A stretch of DNA of 37,109 bases from Nitrososphaerota archaeon (GTDB lineage Archaea > Thermoproteota > Nitrososphaeria > Nitrososphaerales > Nitrosopumilaceae): the NCBI GenBank assembly GCA_016215465.1, contig JACRJT010000044.1, positions 1 through 37,109 on the forward strand, read 5' to 3'. Both the position numbers and the translations under genes were made by a program. Position 1 is the stretch's first letter. Each line of letters opens with the position of its first letter. Under the pieces are notes generated by a model, which made no database searches, had not been told where the DNA came from, and saw only the letters and a list, made by a program, of their open reading frames with translations. Positions 14,774 through 22,487 of the stretch are shown here, one piece after another.

Positions 14774-15925
14774 ATGACCACGGCAAAAAAAGCAATATCA
14801 CTTCACAGAAGACTAAAAGGCAAAATAACAATCGAGAGTAAAATTCGCAACCTAAGGCAAGACGATATCAAGCTGATTTACACGCCAGGTGTTGCTTTTG
14901 TTTGCGAGGCAATTTACAAAAAGCCCTCTGAAAAATACAACCTTACCTCAAAAGGAGATAACGTTGCGATAGTAACTGACGGAACAAGAATTCTCGGCTT
15001 GGGAAACATTGGCCCTTATGCTGCACTTCCAGTCATGGAGGGAAAGGCAGTACTGTACAAAAAATTTGGCAATGTAAACGCATTTCCCATATGTCTTAAC
15101 ACTACAGATAGAGACCAAATCACAAGTACGATTAAAGCGATTGAGCCAGCTTTTGGTGCAATAAATCTCGAAGATATCGAGTCTCCAAAGGTGTTAGAAA
15201 TTTCTGCCGAGCTTGAAAAAACGCTTTCAATTCCAGTATTTCATGACGACAGACATGGGACTGCAGTTGTGGCCCTAGCGGCCCTGCTTAATTCACTCAA
15301 GATTGTCAAAAAGCCGCTGTCATCTAAGATCATACTGGCCGGGGCAGGTTCAGCAGGTTATGGAATCTGCAAGCTTCTAAGATTTGCAGGATGTCGCAAC
15401 TTGATCGTGGTAGACTCGAGAGGTGCAATTTACAAAGGGCGAACAAGAAACATGAACAAATACAAAAAGGAAATTGCCGAAATTACAAATCCAAAAAGAC
15501 AGAAAGGAACACTAGAAGACATTATAAAAAATGCAGATGTTTTCATCGGGGTTTCCGGAATCAAGGGACTTCTTTTACCTAAAATGATACAAAGTATGAA
15601 CAAGGATCCAATAATTTTTGCACTTACAAATCCTGATCCAGAAATAGATCCAATGACTGCAAAGAAGTCCGGGGCGAGAATCATCGCCACTGGCAGTTAT
15701 ATGTATGAAAATAAAATCAACAACGCACTTGTATTTCCATATCTGATGAGAGTAATCCTGGATAGAAAGATAAGAAAAATCACTCTTGATTTGCTATATG
15801 CTGCTGCAAAAGCAGTGGCAGATACGATTCCCAGTACACAACTTGCCTACAATCACATAATGCCTGAAATTGGCAATAGGCAAATACAGAATAACATTAT
15901 CAGAGCATTAAAGAAATTCAAATGA
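14774..15925 (+). CDS. maeA: NAD(P)-dependent malic enzyme (oxaloacetate-decarboxylating)
   Basis: Converts malate to pyruvate and CO2 with NAD(P) reduction. The 383-aa short prokaryotic form has the catalytic Tyr in IYTPGV (Y36), Lys91 in MEGKAVL, metal ligands in NLEDIE (E133/D134) and HDDRHGTA (D158/D159), and the Rossmann motif GAGSAGYG (190-197). In a 3HP/4HB autotroph it would link succinyl-CoA/malate carbon to pyruvate. It follows signal peptidase with a 70-nt gap and converges with the 4HB-CoA dehydratase gene. Confidence 0.94.
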   Translation: MTTAKKAISLHRRLKGKITIESKIRNLRQDDIKLIYTPGVAFVCEAIYKKPSEKYNLTSKGDNVAIVTDGTRILGLGNIGPYAALPVMEGKAVLYKKFGNVNAFPICLNTTDRDQITSTIKAIEPAFGAINLEDIESPKVLEISAELEKTLSIPVFHDDRHGTAVVALAALLNSLKIVKKPLSSKIILAGAGSAGYGICKLLRFAGCRNLIVVDSRGAIYKGRTRNMNKYKKEIAEITNPKRQKGTLEDIIKNADVFIGVSGIKGLLLPKMIQSMNKDPIIFALTNPDPEIDPMTAKKSGARIIATGSYMYENKINNALVFPYLMRVILDRKIRKITLDLLYAAAKAVADTIPSTQLAYNHIMPEIGNRQIQNNIIRALKKFK

Positions 15926-15999
15926 TTCGATTCCTACAAATGCATCCTAAAGTCTTGATGGTGAAAGTACAGAAACGCGCGGTAAATTAAAAAGTATAA

Positions 16000-17514
16000 T
16001 TATTTTTGTGGAATTTTGAATACCCGCTTAAAATAATCAGAGTTCTCTGGTGCGTCATCTGCGTTTTCTTTGACGTTTGCAAGGTTCTTTGCAAGCTTTT
16101 TCTTGTATCCAAGCTGCATCTGTCGTGCAATCTGAATTCTTTGGGCCTGGGGGGAGCCTGCGCCGTGCATTGATTCAGTCAAATATCCCACTGCATTTCG
16201 TCCAAGCGTCATGTTTTCAATTAATCTTAAAACCCGTATTCTGTTTTCAACGTCTACTCCCTTTCTTCCAACAAGATATTTTTTGAGTAGCGGTCCTGCC
16301 ACTGGATGCTTAAAGTCTTGTTCGGACGGTATTGTAACTACAAGTCCACCAGCAATATCCTGTGCAAGTCTAGAGATTTCGTATGGGAATCTAGTCACGT
16401 TGTGTTTGCATACGTTTGCAAGCATGTCGTCGTTTAGCCACACACCTGATTTCATTTCTTGTGCTTGATATGAAGAAGCAATTCCTGTTGCATAGATAGA
16501 CTCGTTTAGATGCGTCATCTCTACAAGCTTGTCTCGAATATGAGAAACATCTGGTATGCCATTGTAATCGGAAACAGCAGCTGATGCACCAATTAATACA
16601 TCACCAAGCCCCGTCTTGCAGACATAGCTTCTTCTATGATAGCATGTGAATCGTTCAACTAGCATTGCTGCGAATTCATACTCGCCATCCATGAAAATTT
16701 TATCATTTGGAATGAAAACATCGTCAAGAATCATCAAAGCCTCCTGTCCTGCAAATTTTGAGTTCCCCGCATCAATGTCTCCTTCTTCCATGCTTCTTGT
16801 ATCACAGGATTGGCGCCCATAGATGTAGGTGATTCCAGGTGCGTCTGCCGGAATTGCGCCCACTATGGCATAGTCCTTGTCTTTTTCCGTTAGTCTCACA
16901 GTAGGCATTACAATTATCCAATGTGAATTGATGCAGCCTGTCTGGTGAGCCTTTGCCCCCTTGACATAGACACCGTCTTTGGTTCTTTTTGTTATTCTAA
17001 GAAACAGATCAGGATCTGCCTGCTCGTGCGGGGCTCTGCTTCTGTCTCCTTTGACATCAGTCATTGCTCCACCTATGACAAAATTTTCTTCTTGCATTTG
17101 TTTGATAAATTCTAGTAATCTTTTGTGATAACTGGTATGATGTTTTTCATCTATTTCAAATGTGGTTGAGTGAAGTGAGTTTATTGCATCCATACCTACG
17201 CATCTCTGGAAGCACGTTCCGGTAAGCTGCCCTAGTTTCCTTTGCATCTTGTTTTGCAGAACCAAGTCCTGTGCAGATTCTGCAATATGCAAAAACCTGT
17301 TTACGTGCTTTCCTGAAATCTTTGACATCGGTGATGCTAGTTGCTCCTCCCTTGCTGCCAGATCATATGTTTCGGCAACTGCGTTAATTGAAGGACGAAT
17401 CATAGGGTGATCCACTGGATCTTTTACTAGTTCTCCAAAAAGATACACTGTAAGTTTTCTGCCCCTTAAGCTTTGGATATATTCCTGCCCAGTTCTAATT
17501 GGCATATTCGTCAT
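16000..17514 (-). CDS. abfD: 4-hydroxybutyryl-CoA dehydratase
   Basis: A 504-aa flavin/iron-sulfur radical enzyme of the 4-hydroxyphenylacetate 3-hydroxylase/vinylacetyl-CoA isomerase superfamily. It dehydrates 4-hydroxybutyryl-CoA to crotonyl-CoA, a signature step of the 3HP/4HB CO2-fixation cycle. Cluster-ligand candidates are C101 and C105 (CFQRC), H293 and C299 in CYHRRSYVCK, matching the three-Cys-one-His pattern of the characterised clostridial enzyme. Length and motifs separate it from the hydroxylases. The ATG at 17514 is used; an ATG at 17505 (MPIRTG) is possible, since TATA-like sequences at 17526-17545 allow either. Confidence 0.92.
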   Translation of the reverse strand: MTNMPIRTGQEYIQSLRGRKLTVYLFGELVKDPVDHPMIRPSINAVAETYDLAAREEQLASPMSKISGKHVNRFLHIAESAQDLVLQNKMQRKLGQLTGTCFQRCVGMDAINSLHSTTFEIDEKHHTSYHKRLLEFIKQMQEENFVIGGAMTDVKGDRSRAPHEQADPDLFLRITKRTKDGVYVKGAKAHQTGCINSHWIIVMPTVRLTEKDKDYAIVGAIPADAPGITYIYGRQSCDTRSMEEGDIDAGNSKFAGQEALMILDDVFIPNDKIFMDGEYEFAAMLVERFTCYHRRSYVCKTGLGDVLIGASAAVSDYNGIPDVSHIRDKLVEMTHLNESIYATGIASSYQAQEMKSGVWLNDDMLANVCKHNVTRFPYEISRLAQDIAGGLVVTIPSEQDFKHPVAGPLLKKYLVGRKGVDVENRIRVLRLIENMTLGRNAVGYLTESMHGAGSPQAQRIQIARQMQLGYKKKLAKNLANVKENADDAPENSDYFKRVFKIPQK

Positions 17515-17594
17515 TCCCCGAACTGTTATAAATATTCAATATTTCTCGGCGAGATCACAGATAAAATGGGCTAATTTGAGAACATTAGGATAAA

Positions 17595-18152
17595 CTAATT
17601 TTTGGATTTATACCTAAAGCAGTTTGTGGTGTGATCATTTGTGATTCCGACTGCCTGCATAAACGCATAACAGATTGTCGAACCAACAAAGTTGAATCCT
17701 CTTTTCTTGAGATCCTTACTGATTTTATCAGACAAGACTGTGGATGGAGGAATGTTATGTAATCTTTTGTAGTTGTTTTTAATTGGCTTGTTGTTGATAA
17801 AACCCCAAATGTACGCATCAAATGAGCCAAATTCCTTTTGGATTGTAAGAAATTGTTTTGCATTGTTTATTGCAGACTGAACTTTCAGCCTGTTTCTGAT
17901 GATTCCTTCATCTTTGAGTAGTCTGTCTACATCCTTTTGCGTGTACTTTGAAACCTTGAGCGGATCAAAATTGGAAAACGCTTTGCGATACGTGTGCCTT
18001 CTTTTTAGTATGGTAGACCATGACAGTCCTGCCTGCGCCCCCTCAAGGATTAGCATTTCAAAGAGTTTTTGATCATCGTGCACCGGAATGCCCCATTCGC
18101 TATCGTGGTATGGAATCATCAGATCGTCTTTTGCCCACTCGCATCGTTCCAT
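17595..18152 (-). CDS. tag: DNA-3-methyladenine glycosylase I
   Basis: Excises 3-methyladenine from alkylated DNA (base-excision repair). The 185-aa product has the Tag zinc ligands C4 (MERCEW), H16 (YHDSEWG) and the C-terminal His and Cys in NDHTTNCF. It also has the catalytic-site LEGAQAGLSW (E37) and the helix-hairpin-helix region KDEGIIRNRLKV. ATG at 18152 is chosen because the family starts MERC; a TTG at 18170 would add six residues. Confidence 0.94.
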   Translation of the reverse strand: MERCEWAKDDLMIPYHDSEWGIPVHDDQKLFEMLILEGAQAGLSWSTILKRRHTYRKAFSNFDPLKVSKYTQKDVDRLLKDEGIIRNRLKVQSAINNAKQFLTIQKEFGSFDAYIWGFINNKPIKNNYKRLHNIPPSTVLSDKISKDLKKRGFNFVGSTICYAFMQAVGITNDHTTNCFRYKSKN

Positions 18153-18196
18153 GTTATGAGAATTGACCAATTAGTAATTTATAGAAATACTCAGAG

Positions 18197-18499
18197 TCAG
18201 GCAAATTTTTCTGAACGGATTACTTTGGCATCTCCGACATACAGAATTATCGCAAAGTCAGAAAACATGGTTCTCATTATCTCTTCTACGATACTTTCAA
18301 GTTTATCTTTGCTCAGGAGTACTTCGATTTTTACATTTTTGTCGGTTATTCCTTTACCATGTAGGTTTTTTGAGCCGCTGCCTTCCACCTCATAAAAAGT
18401 ATAGCCAGAAACTTGATGCTTTGCAAGAATGTCAAAGACGTTTCTTTGCGCAAGAGTCTCGCAAGTTATTACAAGTAGTTTTAGATCGTAGAGTTTCAT
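18197..18499 (-). CDS. PII-like signalling protein (SbtB-type)
   Basis: A 100-aa PII-superfamily protein: strand LYDLKLLVITCETLA, a short T-loop segment with VEGSGSKN, and a second half (NVKIEVLLSKDKLESIVEEI, FAIILYVGDAKVIR) that completes the double ferredoxin-like fold. Its ATG overlaps the stop of the SbtA-type transporter (ATGA). That is the gene order of cyanobacterial SbtA-SbtB, in which the PII-like partner binds adenine nucleotides and restrains the transporter. The C-terminal CGPxGC redox loop found in many SbtB proteins is absent. Control of the neighbouring transporter is inference from context. Confidence 0.78.
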   Translation of the reverse strand: MKLYDLKLLVITCETLAQRNVFDILAKHQVSGYTFYEVEGSGSKNLHGKGITDKNVKIEVLLSKDKLESIVEEIMRTMFSDFAIILYVGDAKVIRSEKFA

Positions 18500-19599
18500 T
18501 GTAAATTATATCCCAAGTAATTGAATAAGTCTATCGTTCCAGGATTATGGACTAATGAGGACACTGTCAACATTATTGGTAGCAGTATGATTATGTTGTA
18601 TGGAAATGTTATTCCAAGTGCAGATGTGATGTACAAGCTTGGTTTTGCTTGAGGTATTGCAGCTCTCAATACTGCAGGCGCTGCAATAAATGATGCACTT
18701 GCAAGAAGAAGGCCAAACATTACTGCACCACCTACGCTCAATCCAAGATAACTGGCTACCAAGACACCCACTATGCCATTTACTGTCGGTATTACGAGTG
18801 CAAATCCTATCAAAAAGGCACCTACTTTTCTGACATCATCCAGTCTCTGTCCTGCAATGATTCCCATTTCTATTAAAAAGATGACAATAGCTCCAGCAAA
18901 AAGATCCTCGAAAAGAAGTTTAATCGGAATAAATCCTTCCTTTCCTATAACATAGCCAATTACGATGCTTCCAATTAGAATCACGATTGCCTTGCCTGTG
19001 ATTGATTCGCGTAAAACTTGGAACAGTTTTGTTTTGGTTTGTCCAACTTCAAGTGTGTCAAGACTGTCATCTATGGAAACCTCCTTTCCAGTATTTTTTG
19101 TAAATGCCTGTTTTTTTGCCCGTACTTGCTTTGCGACTGCCATGTTTGTCAAAAATATTGCAAGTATGAATGCAAGTGGCTCCAACACGGCAAGTATTGC
19201 AGTGATGTATCCTTCTGATTCTATTCCTCGATTTTTCAAAAAGGATAGACCAACAGAAAACGTTACTGCTCCCACTGCACCATATGTAGATGCCAATGCA
19301 TACGAGTCAAATACGTTGAATTTGCCTAGTTTTCTTAGTATTTGGTAGTGATTAAGTGTCATGACAAGAGACAGTGCAATTGCGGTAAGCATCGGAATAA
19401 GCATACTTTCAAAGCCAGTCTTTCTCATCTCCAATCCACCATGCAAACCGATTGCGGCAAGAAGGTAAATTGGTAAAAACTCCGATATTGCATCTGGAAT
19501 TTTTAGATCTGACTTTATGCGTGCCGCTACCATCCCCAAAATGAAAAACAGAACGACGGGTGTCAAAATATTTGCTTGTATTAACTCTATAATTTCCAT
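18496..19599 (-). CDS. sbtA: SbtA-type sodium-dependent bicarbonate transporter
   Basis: A 367-aa integral membrane protein with about ten hydrophobic segments arranged as two inverted halves around a hydrophilic cytosolic loop (about 168-205). Family-like sequences are the first half's SDLKIPDAISEFLPIYLLAAIGLHGG, in order SDLKIP, EFLPIYLL and GLHGG. Also present are ALASTYGAVGAVTF in the middle and the mirrored LLASASFIAAPAVLRAA with ITFPYN near the C-terminus. SbtA proteins import bicarbonate with Na+ in cyanobacteria. In this autotroph imported bicarbonate would supply the acetyl-/propionyl-CoA carboxylase. The 4-nt overlap with a PII-like gene strengthens the call. Confidence 0.85.
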   Translation of the reverse strand: MEIIELIQANILTPVVLFFILGMVAARIKSDLKIPDAISEFLPIYLLAAIGLHGGLEMRKTGFESMLIPMLTAIALSLVMTLNHYQILRKLGKFNVFDSYALASTYGAVGAVTFSVGLSFLKNRGIESEGYITAILAVLEPLAFILAIFLTNMAVAKQVRAKKQAFTKNTGKEVSIDDSLDTLEVGQTKTKLFQVLRESITGKAIVILIGSIVIGYVIGKEGFIPIKLLFEDLFAGAIVIFLIEMGIIAGQRLDDVRKVGAFLIGFALVIPTVNGIVGVLVASYLGLSVGGAVMFGLLLASASFIAAPAVLRAAIPQAKPSLYITSALGITFPYNIIILLPIMLTVSSLVHNPGTIDLFNYLGYNLQ

Positions 19600-19728
19600 T
19601 GAATCAACTCAAAACTTTATGGTGTTACGAAAACCAAGATGCTGATGAATTCTTTACTAGAAAATACAAATGATTTTTCTTTTGTTGCCAGCACGACGTT
19701 TTGCATTTTATTGTCAATATAAGTATGT

Positions 19729-20028
19729 TCATTCATAGACAGGGGAGTGGCCTTGTAGTGATTTTATGTTTTTGTTATTGAATTTGTGTCGATTCTGATT
19801 TTTCAAATCCTTAATTGACTTCTTGGCAAAATCTTTTTTTCTCGTAAATTCTTGCCTTTCTTGCTTATTGTTTGTTGGAGTTGGTTTAGAGATATTGTTT
19901 GAGAACGTATAGTTTACACTTGATTTATCCACCACCCTTACCATTTTTTTTCTTTTCATATTCTTAATCAGGACACGCGTGAGATTATTTGTGAACAAAA
20001 CGATGTAAAATGTAAAACTCAGTGTCAT
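19729..20028 (-). CDS. Doubtful Asn/Lys-rich ORF (99 aa)
   Basis: A 99-codon frame with a short hydrophobic N-terminus (SFTFYIVLF) and a very basic, Asn/Lys/Gln-rich remainder without recognisable motifs. No other gene occupies this stretch. Composition could be a real disordered basic protein or simply AT-rich non-coding DNA. An internal ATG (MKRKKMVRVV) would give about 76 aa. No supporting promoter or neighbour was identified. If it is not real, 19600-20162 is a 563-nt spacer. Confidence 0.3.
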   Translation of the reverse strand: MTLSFTFYIVLFTNNLTRVLIKNMKRKKMVRVVDKSSVNYTFSNNISKPTPTNNKQERQEFTRKKDFAKKSIKDLKNQNRHKFNNKNIKSLQGHSPVYE

Positions 20029-20162
20029 AAAATATCTAAAATATTATTTTTGCTTATGTGGAATATCTTATCGTAGACACTACTTCGTTATTATTTTAAT
20101 AAAATTTAAGTATTTTTGTAATGAGGGGAATTTTGAAGGCTGATCCAAAATTTGATCGTGAT

Positions 20163-20831
20163 TTATTGACTGACAAATTTTTGTCTATAGATAAATCCGA
20201 CAAGTGTAGTGCCCACAAATGTCGCACTCCAATATAACCACAAATCACCAAACATTCCTGAGAACAGTGCAGGTGCAAGGGAGCGTATTGGATTCATTGA
20301 CGCGCCAGAAATGAATGCAAAAAAGAAAATGTCAAGTCCGATTATGCCACCGATTGCCACTCCACTAAATCCTCTAAGACCCTTGGTGTGAACAACGCAC
20401 ATGATCACGGCCATCAAAAGAAAACTTGCCAAAGACTCCACCCCAAAGATCATCCATATGGGAAAGGAATGATTTGGCGCATTTACTCCAAGATTGCCTT
20501 CAGTGCCAATCACGTTTTTTACAAACAGTGTTGCTAAAATGGCGCCAATTGCTTCCGCTGCAAAATAAATCAACAGTTGTTTTTTTGTGATGTGCTTTGA
20601 AATAAAATACGAGACGGTTACTGCAGGGTTAAAGTGAGCCATTGACGTCTTGCCAAAGGCATAAACCGTCAAGGCTACACCGATGAAAGGTGCAAAGGCT
20701 TCAAACCAAAGACCTATTGCACCTGCATACTTTGCATTAAGAACAACAGATCCTGTGGCACAAACTACAACTACAAAAGTTCCAACAAGTTCGGCAAAAA
20801 AGATCTTTTGATTTACATCTAATTTCCTCAT
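20163..20831 (-). CDS. MIP-family channel (aquaglyceroporin) in arsenic operon
   Basis: A 222-aa six-helix MIP channel. The first pore motif is a canonical NPA (68-70, AHFNPAV). The second is NPI (180-182, GASMNPIRSLAPAL), with the conserved Arg183 of the selectivity filter. ATG at 20831 overlaps the arsC stop (ATGA), making it the third gene of arsM-arsC-aqp; an upstream TTG would overlap further. In some bacteria an aquaglyceroporin replaces ArsB and lets arsenite leave down its gradient (AqpS type). The context supports arsenite or methylarsenite efflux rather than water transport. Confidence 0.85.
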   Translation of the reverse strand: MRKLDVNQKIFFAELVGTFVVVVCATGSVVLNAKYAGAIGLWFEAFAPFIGVALTVYAFGKTSMAHFNPAVTVSYFISKHITKKQLLIYFAAEAIGAILATLFVKNVIGTEGNLGVNAPNHSFPIWMIFGVESLASFLLMAVIMCVVHTKGLRGFSGVAIGGIIGLDIFFFAFISGASMNPIRSLAPALFSGMFGDLWLYWSATFVGTTLVGFIYRQKFVSQ

Positions 20832-21226
20832 GCCAGCGTCTTGCAAAACTCTAGCACCATTATCTCTATCATATCTCTAATCTTTCGCACGTCATCGAGC
20901 GGTTTTCCTTTCGGGTCTGGAATTGCCCAGTCCAAAACATTTTGAATAAACATGGCAGGACATGATTCTTTGTCCATGCACCCCATGTTTACTATTCTAG
21001 ATGACTGTTGGATCATGGAATCGGAGATTATCTTTGGCTGCTGGCTGGAAATGTCAATCCCAACTTCCTTCATAACCTCTATGGCAAGCGGATTTATCGT
21101 GCTAACTGGCTTTGTGCCCGCACTTTGTGGCTCGTATCCGCTAGGCGCATATTTTCGAAAAAAGCCCTCTGCCATCTGGCTTCGGCCGGCGTTTTCCACA
21201 CATATGAAGAGGATTTTTTTCAGCAT
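20828..21226 (-). CDS. arsC: Arsenate reductase (LMW-phosphatase fold)
   Basis: Reduces arsenate to arsenite. The 132-aa protein has the P-loop CVENAGRS (9-16), further Cys at 83 and 89 (GCMDKESC) and the general-acid Asp in IPDPKG (D104). The C9/C83/C89 triad matches the thioredoxin-coupled ArsC class, so electrons would come from thioredoxin. ATG at 21226 (MLKKILF) is preferred to a GTG at 21235. It lies 18 nt after arsM and overlaps the MIP channel gene by 4 nt. Confidence 0.93.
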   Translation of the reverse strand: MLKKILFICVENAGRSQMAEGFFRKYAPSGYEPQSAGTKPVSTINPLAIEVMKEVGIDISSQQPKIISDSMIQQSSRIVNMGCMDKESCPAMFIQNVLDWAIPDPKGKPLDDVRKIRDMIEIMVLEFCKTLA

Positions 21227-21244
21227 TTGGTTCACGTGAAATTG

Positions 21245-22000
21245 TTACTCTTTGATTGCTTTGATAACAAGGCTTGTAATTTTCCTGTCGGCATCATCTT
21301 CCATGTATGTTCTCTCATCTAAGACGCTGATGTCTTTGAATCCTGCCTTGTTTATCGCATCAAGATAATTTTCTTTTGTAAGGGCTCCATCGATGCAGGC
21401 GCACCACTGCTCAGAGTTTGTTTCGTGCATTTGCAGCTCTTTACTGGTGATGAGATCCGAGATTACCATCCTGCCGCCCTTTTTCAAAACTCTGTGAATC
21501 TCCTTGAACGCCTTGGTTTTGTCTATTGCCAGATTAATCACACAGTTGCTAATGACAGCGTCTGCTGAATGGTCAGACAGTGGAATGTTGTCCTCTACAT
21601 CGCCTTTTTTAAATTCAACATTATCATACTTTCCATCCACGGCATTTTTTCGTGCCTTTTCTAGCATTTCGTCAGTCATGTCAATGCCGATTACTCTTCC
21701 TGATTTTCCAACTATGTTTGCTGCCAAAAACGCGTCAATGCCTGCACCTGAGCCGATATCTACTATCACTTCGCCCTCCTTGAGGTCGGCCAGTTTTATT
21801 GGTGCGCCGCATCCGACTCCAAGAATTGAAGATTGCGGAATTGACTCTAGATCTTTTGCATCGTATCCAATCAAGCCGGCAGCTTTGATTGGCGAGGCAT
21901 TGGCGCCACATTCACCAGGCATGCAACAACGATCAGAATTTCCAGATAATGCTATCTTGCCGTATCTTTGTTTTATTTCCTTTTTAATTTCTACAGTCAT
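21245..22000 (-). CDS. arsM: Arsenite S-adenosylmethionine methyltransferase
   Basis: Methylates As(III) using SAM. The 251-aa protein has the N-terminal CCMPGECG (C25, C26, C31), C64 in GVGCGAP, the SAM-binding DIGSGAGID (81-89), C153 in SNCVINL and the CxC of WCACIDGAL (C200/C202), covering the As-binding Cys positions of ArsM. It is first in an operon with arsC and the MIP channel and divergent from an HxlR-type regulator. The ATG lies just downstream of an inverted repeat, so the gene is probably leaderless and repressed by that regulator. SAH formed here would be removed by the SAH hydrolase at 3428. Confidence 0.95.
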   Translation of the reverse strand: MTVEIKKEIKQRYGKIALSGNSDRCCMPGECGANASPIKAAGLIGYDAKDLESIPQSSILGVGCGAPIKLADLKEGEVIVDIGSGAGIDAFLAANIVGKSGRVIGIDMTDEMLEKARKNAVDGKYDNVEFKKGDVEDNIPLSDHSADAVISNCVINLAIDKTKAFKEIHRVLKKGGRMVISDLITSKELQMHETNSEQWCACIDGALTKENYLDAINKAGFKDISVLDERTYMEDDADRKITSLVIKAIKE

Positions 22001-22005
22001 GTTAC

Positions 22006-22022
22006 GGTTTACCTAGTAAACC
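22006..22022. promoter_or_regulatory. Inverted-repeat operator of the ars module
   Basis: GGTTTAC-CTA-GTAAACC is a perfect 7-bp inverted repeat with a 3-nt spacer in the 63-nt gap between arsM and the HxlR-type regulator. It covers the likely arsM transcription start, between a TATA-like TTTAAG (about 22024-22029) and the arsM ATG, so a bound dimer would block initiation. Confidence 0.65.
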
Positions 22023-22031
22023 ATTTAAGTT
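22023..22031. promoter_or_regulatory. Possible bidirectional TATA element of the ars module
   Basis: ATTTAAGTT is TATA-like on both strands. Its centre is about 27 nt from the arsM ATG on the left and about 37 nt from the regulator ATG on the right, so one element could serve both divergent genes. It abuts the operator at 22006-22022. Confidence 0.4.
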
Positions 22032-22063
22032 GTCAAGGACAGACTATTGCAGTTAGTGTAAAA

Positions 22064-22444
22064 ATGGAAACTAAAAGAAAACCATTACCAATAATACGGA
22101 ATGCCTGCGGTTTTGAAGGCTACGATGCGTCATCATTGATGAGTGAGACTGCCAAGCTTAGAAGGATCATAACAAAGCGTGGCACGCTAGAGATCCTAAT
22201 CCCGCTTTGTTGCACCACAGAGCCAGTGAGATACAAGCAGTTCAGGCAAGCCCTGAAAGGAATCAGCAGTAGGACCCTGTCCACCAGATTAAAAGAACTC
22301 GAGAAGAGTGGGATCTTGGAGAGACAGTCGTTTAATGAAATTCCCCCTCGAGTAGAATACAAGTTGACTAGCAAAGGGCAGGAGCTTGTCGAATCCATGA
22401 TCAATCTTTTGCAGTGGATGAAGAAATGGTCAAGATCAAAGTAA
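22064..22444 (+). CDS. HxlR-family winged-helix regulator, probable arsenic sensor
   Basis: A 126-aa HxlR-type wHTH: GTLEILIPLCCTTEPVRYKQF, then GISSRTLSTRLKELEKSGILERQSF and a wing PPRVEYKLTSKG. It carries a vicinal Cys pair (C49-C50) in the helix before the recognition region and C15 near the N-terminus, a plausible thiol site for As(III). ATG at 22064 is chosen; the longer frame from 21968 overlaps arsM and the operator. It is divergent from arsM-arsC-aqp with the inverted repeat between them, so it is the likely repressor. The metal response is inference. Confidence 0.82.
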   Translation: METKRKPLPIIRNACGFEGYDASSLMSETAKLRRIITKRGTLEILIPLCCTTEPVRYKQFRQALKGISSRTLSTRLKELEKSGILERQSFNEIPPRVEYKLTSKGQELVESMINLLQWMKKWSRSK

Positions 22445-22487
22445 GTTTGATTTTTTATGTGCCCGAATTGATTTTTGTATGTGTATG

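Noticed and set aside
17585-17863. 92-aa minus-strand ORF overlapping tag
   Set aside because: Alternative frame of the glycosylase gene; no motifs.
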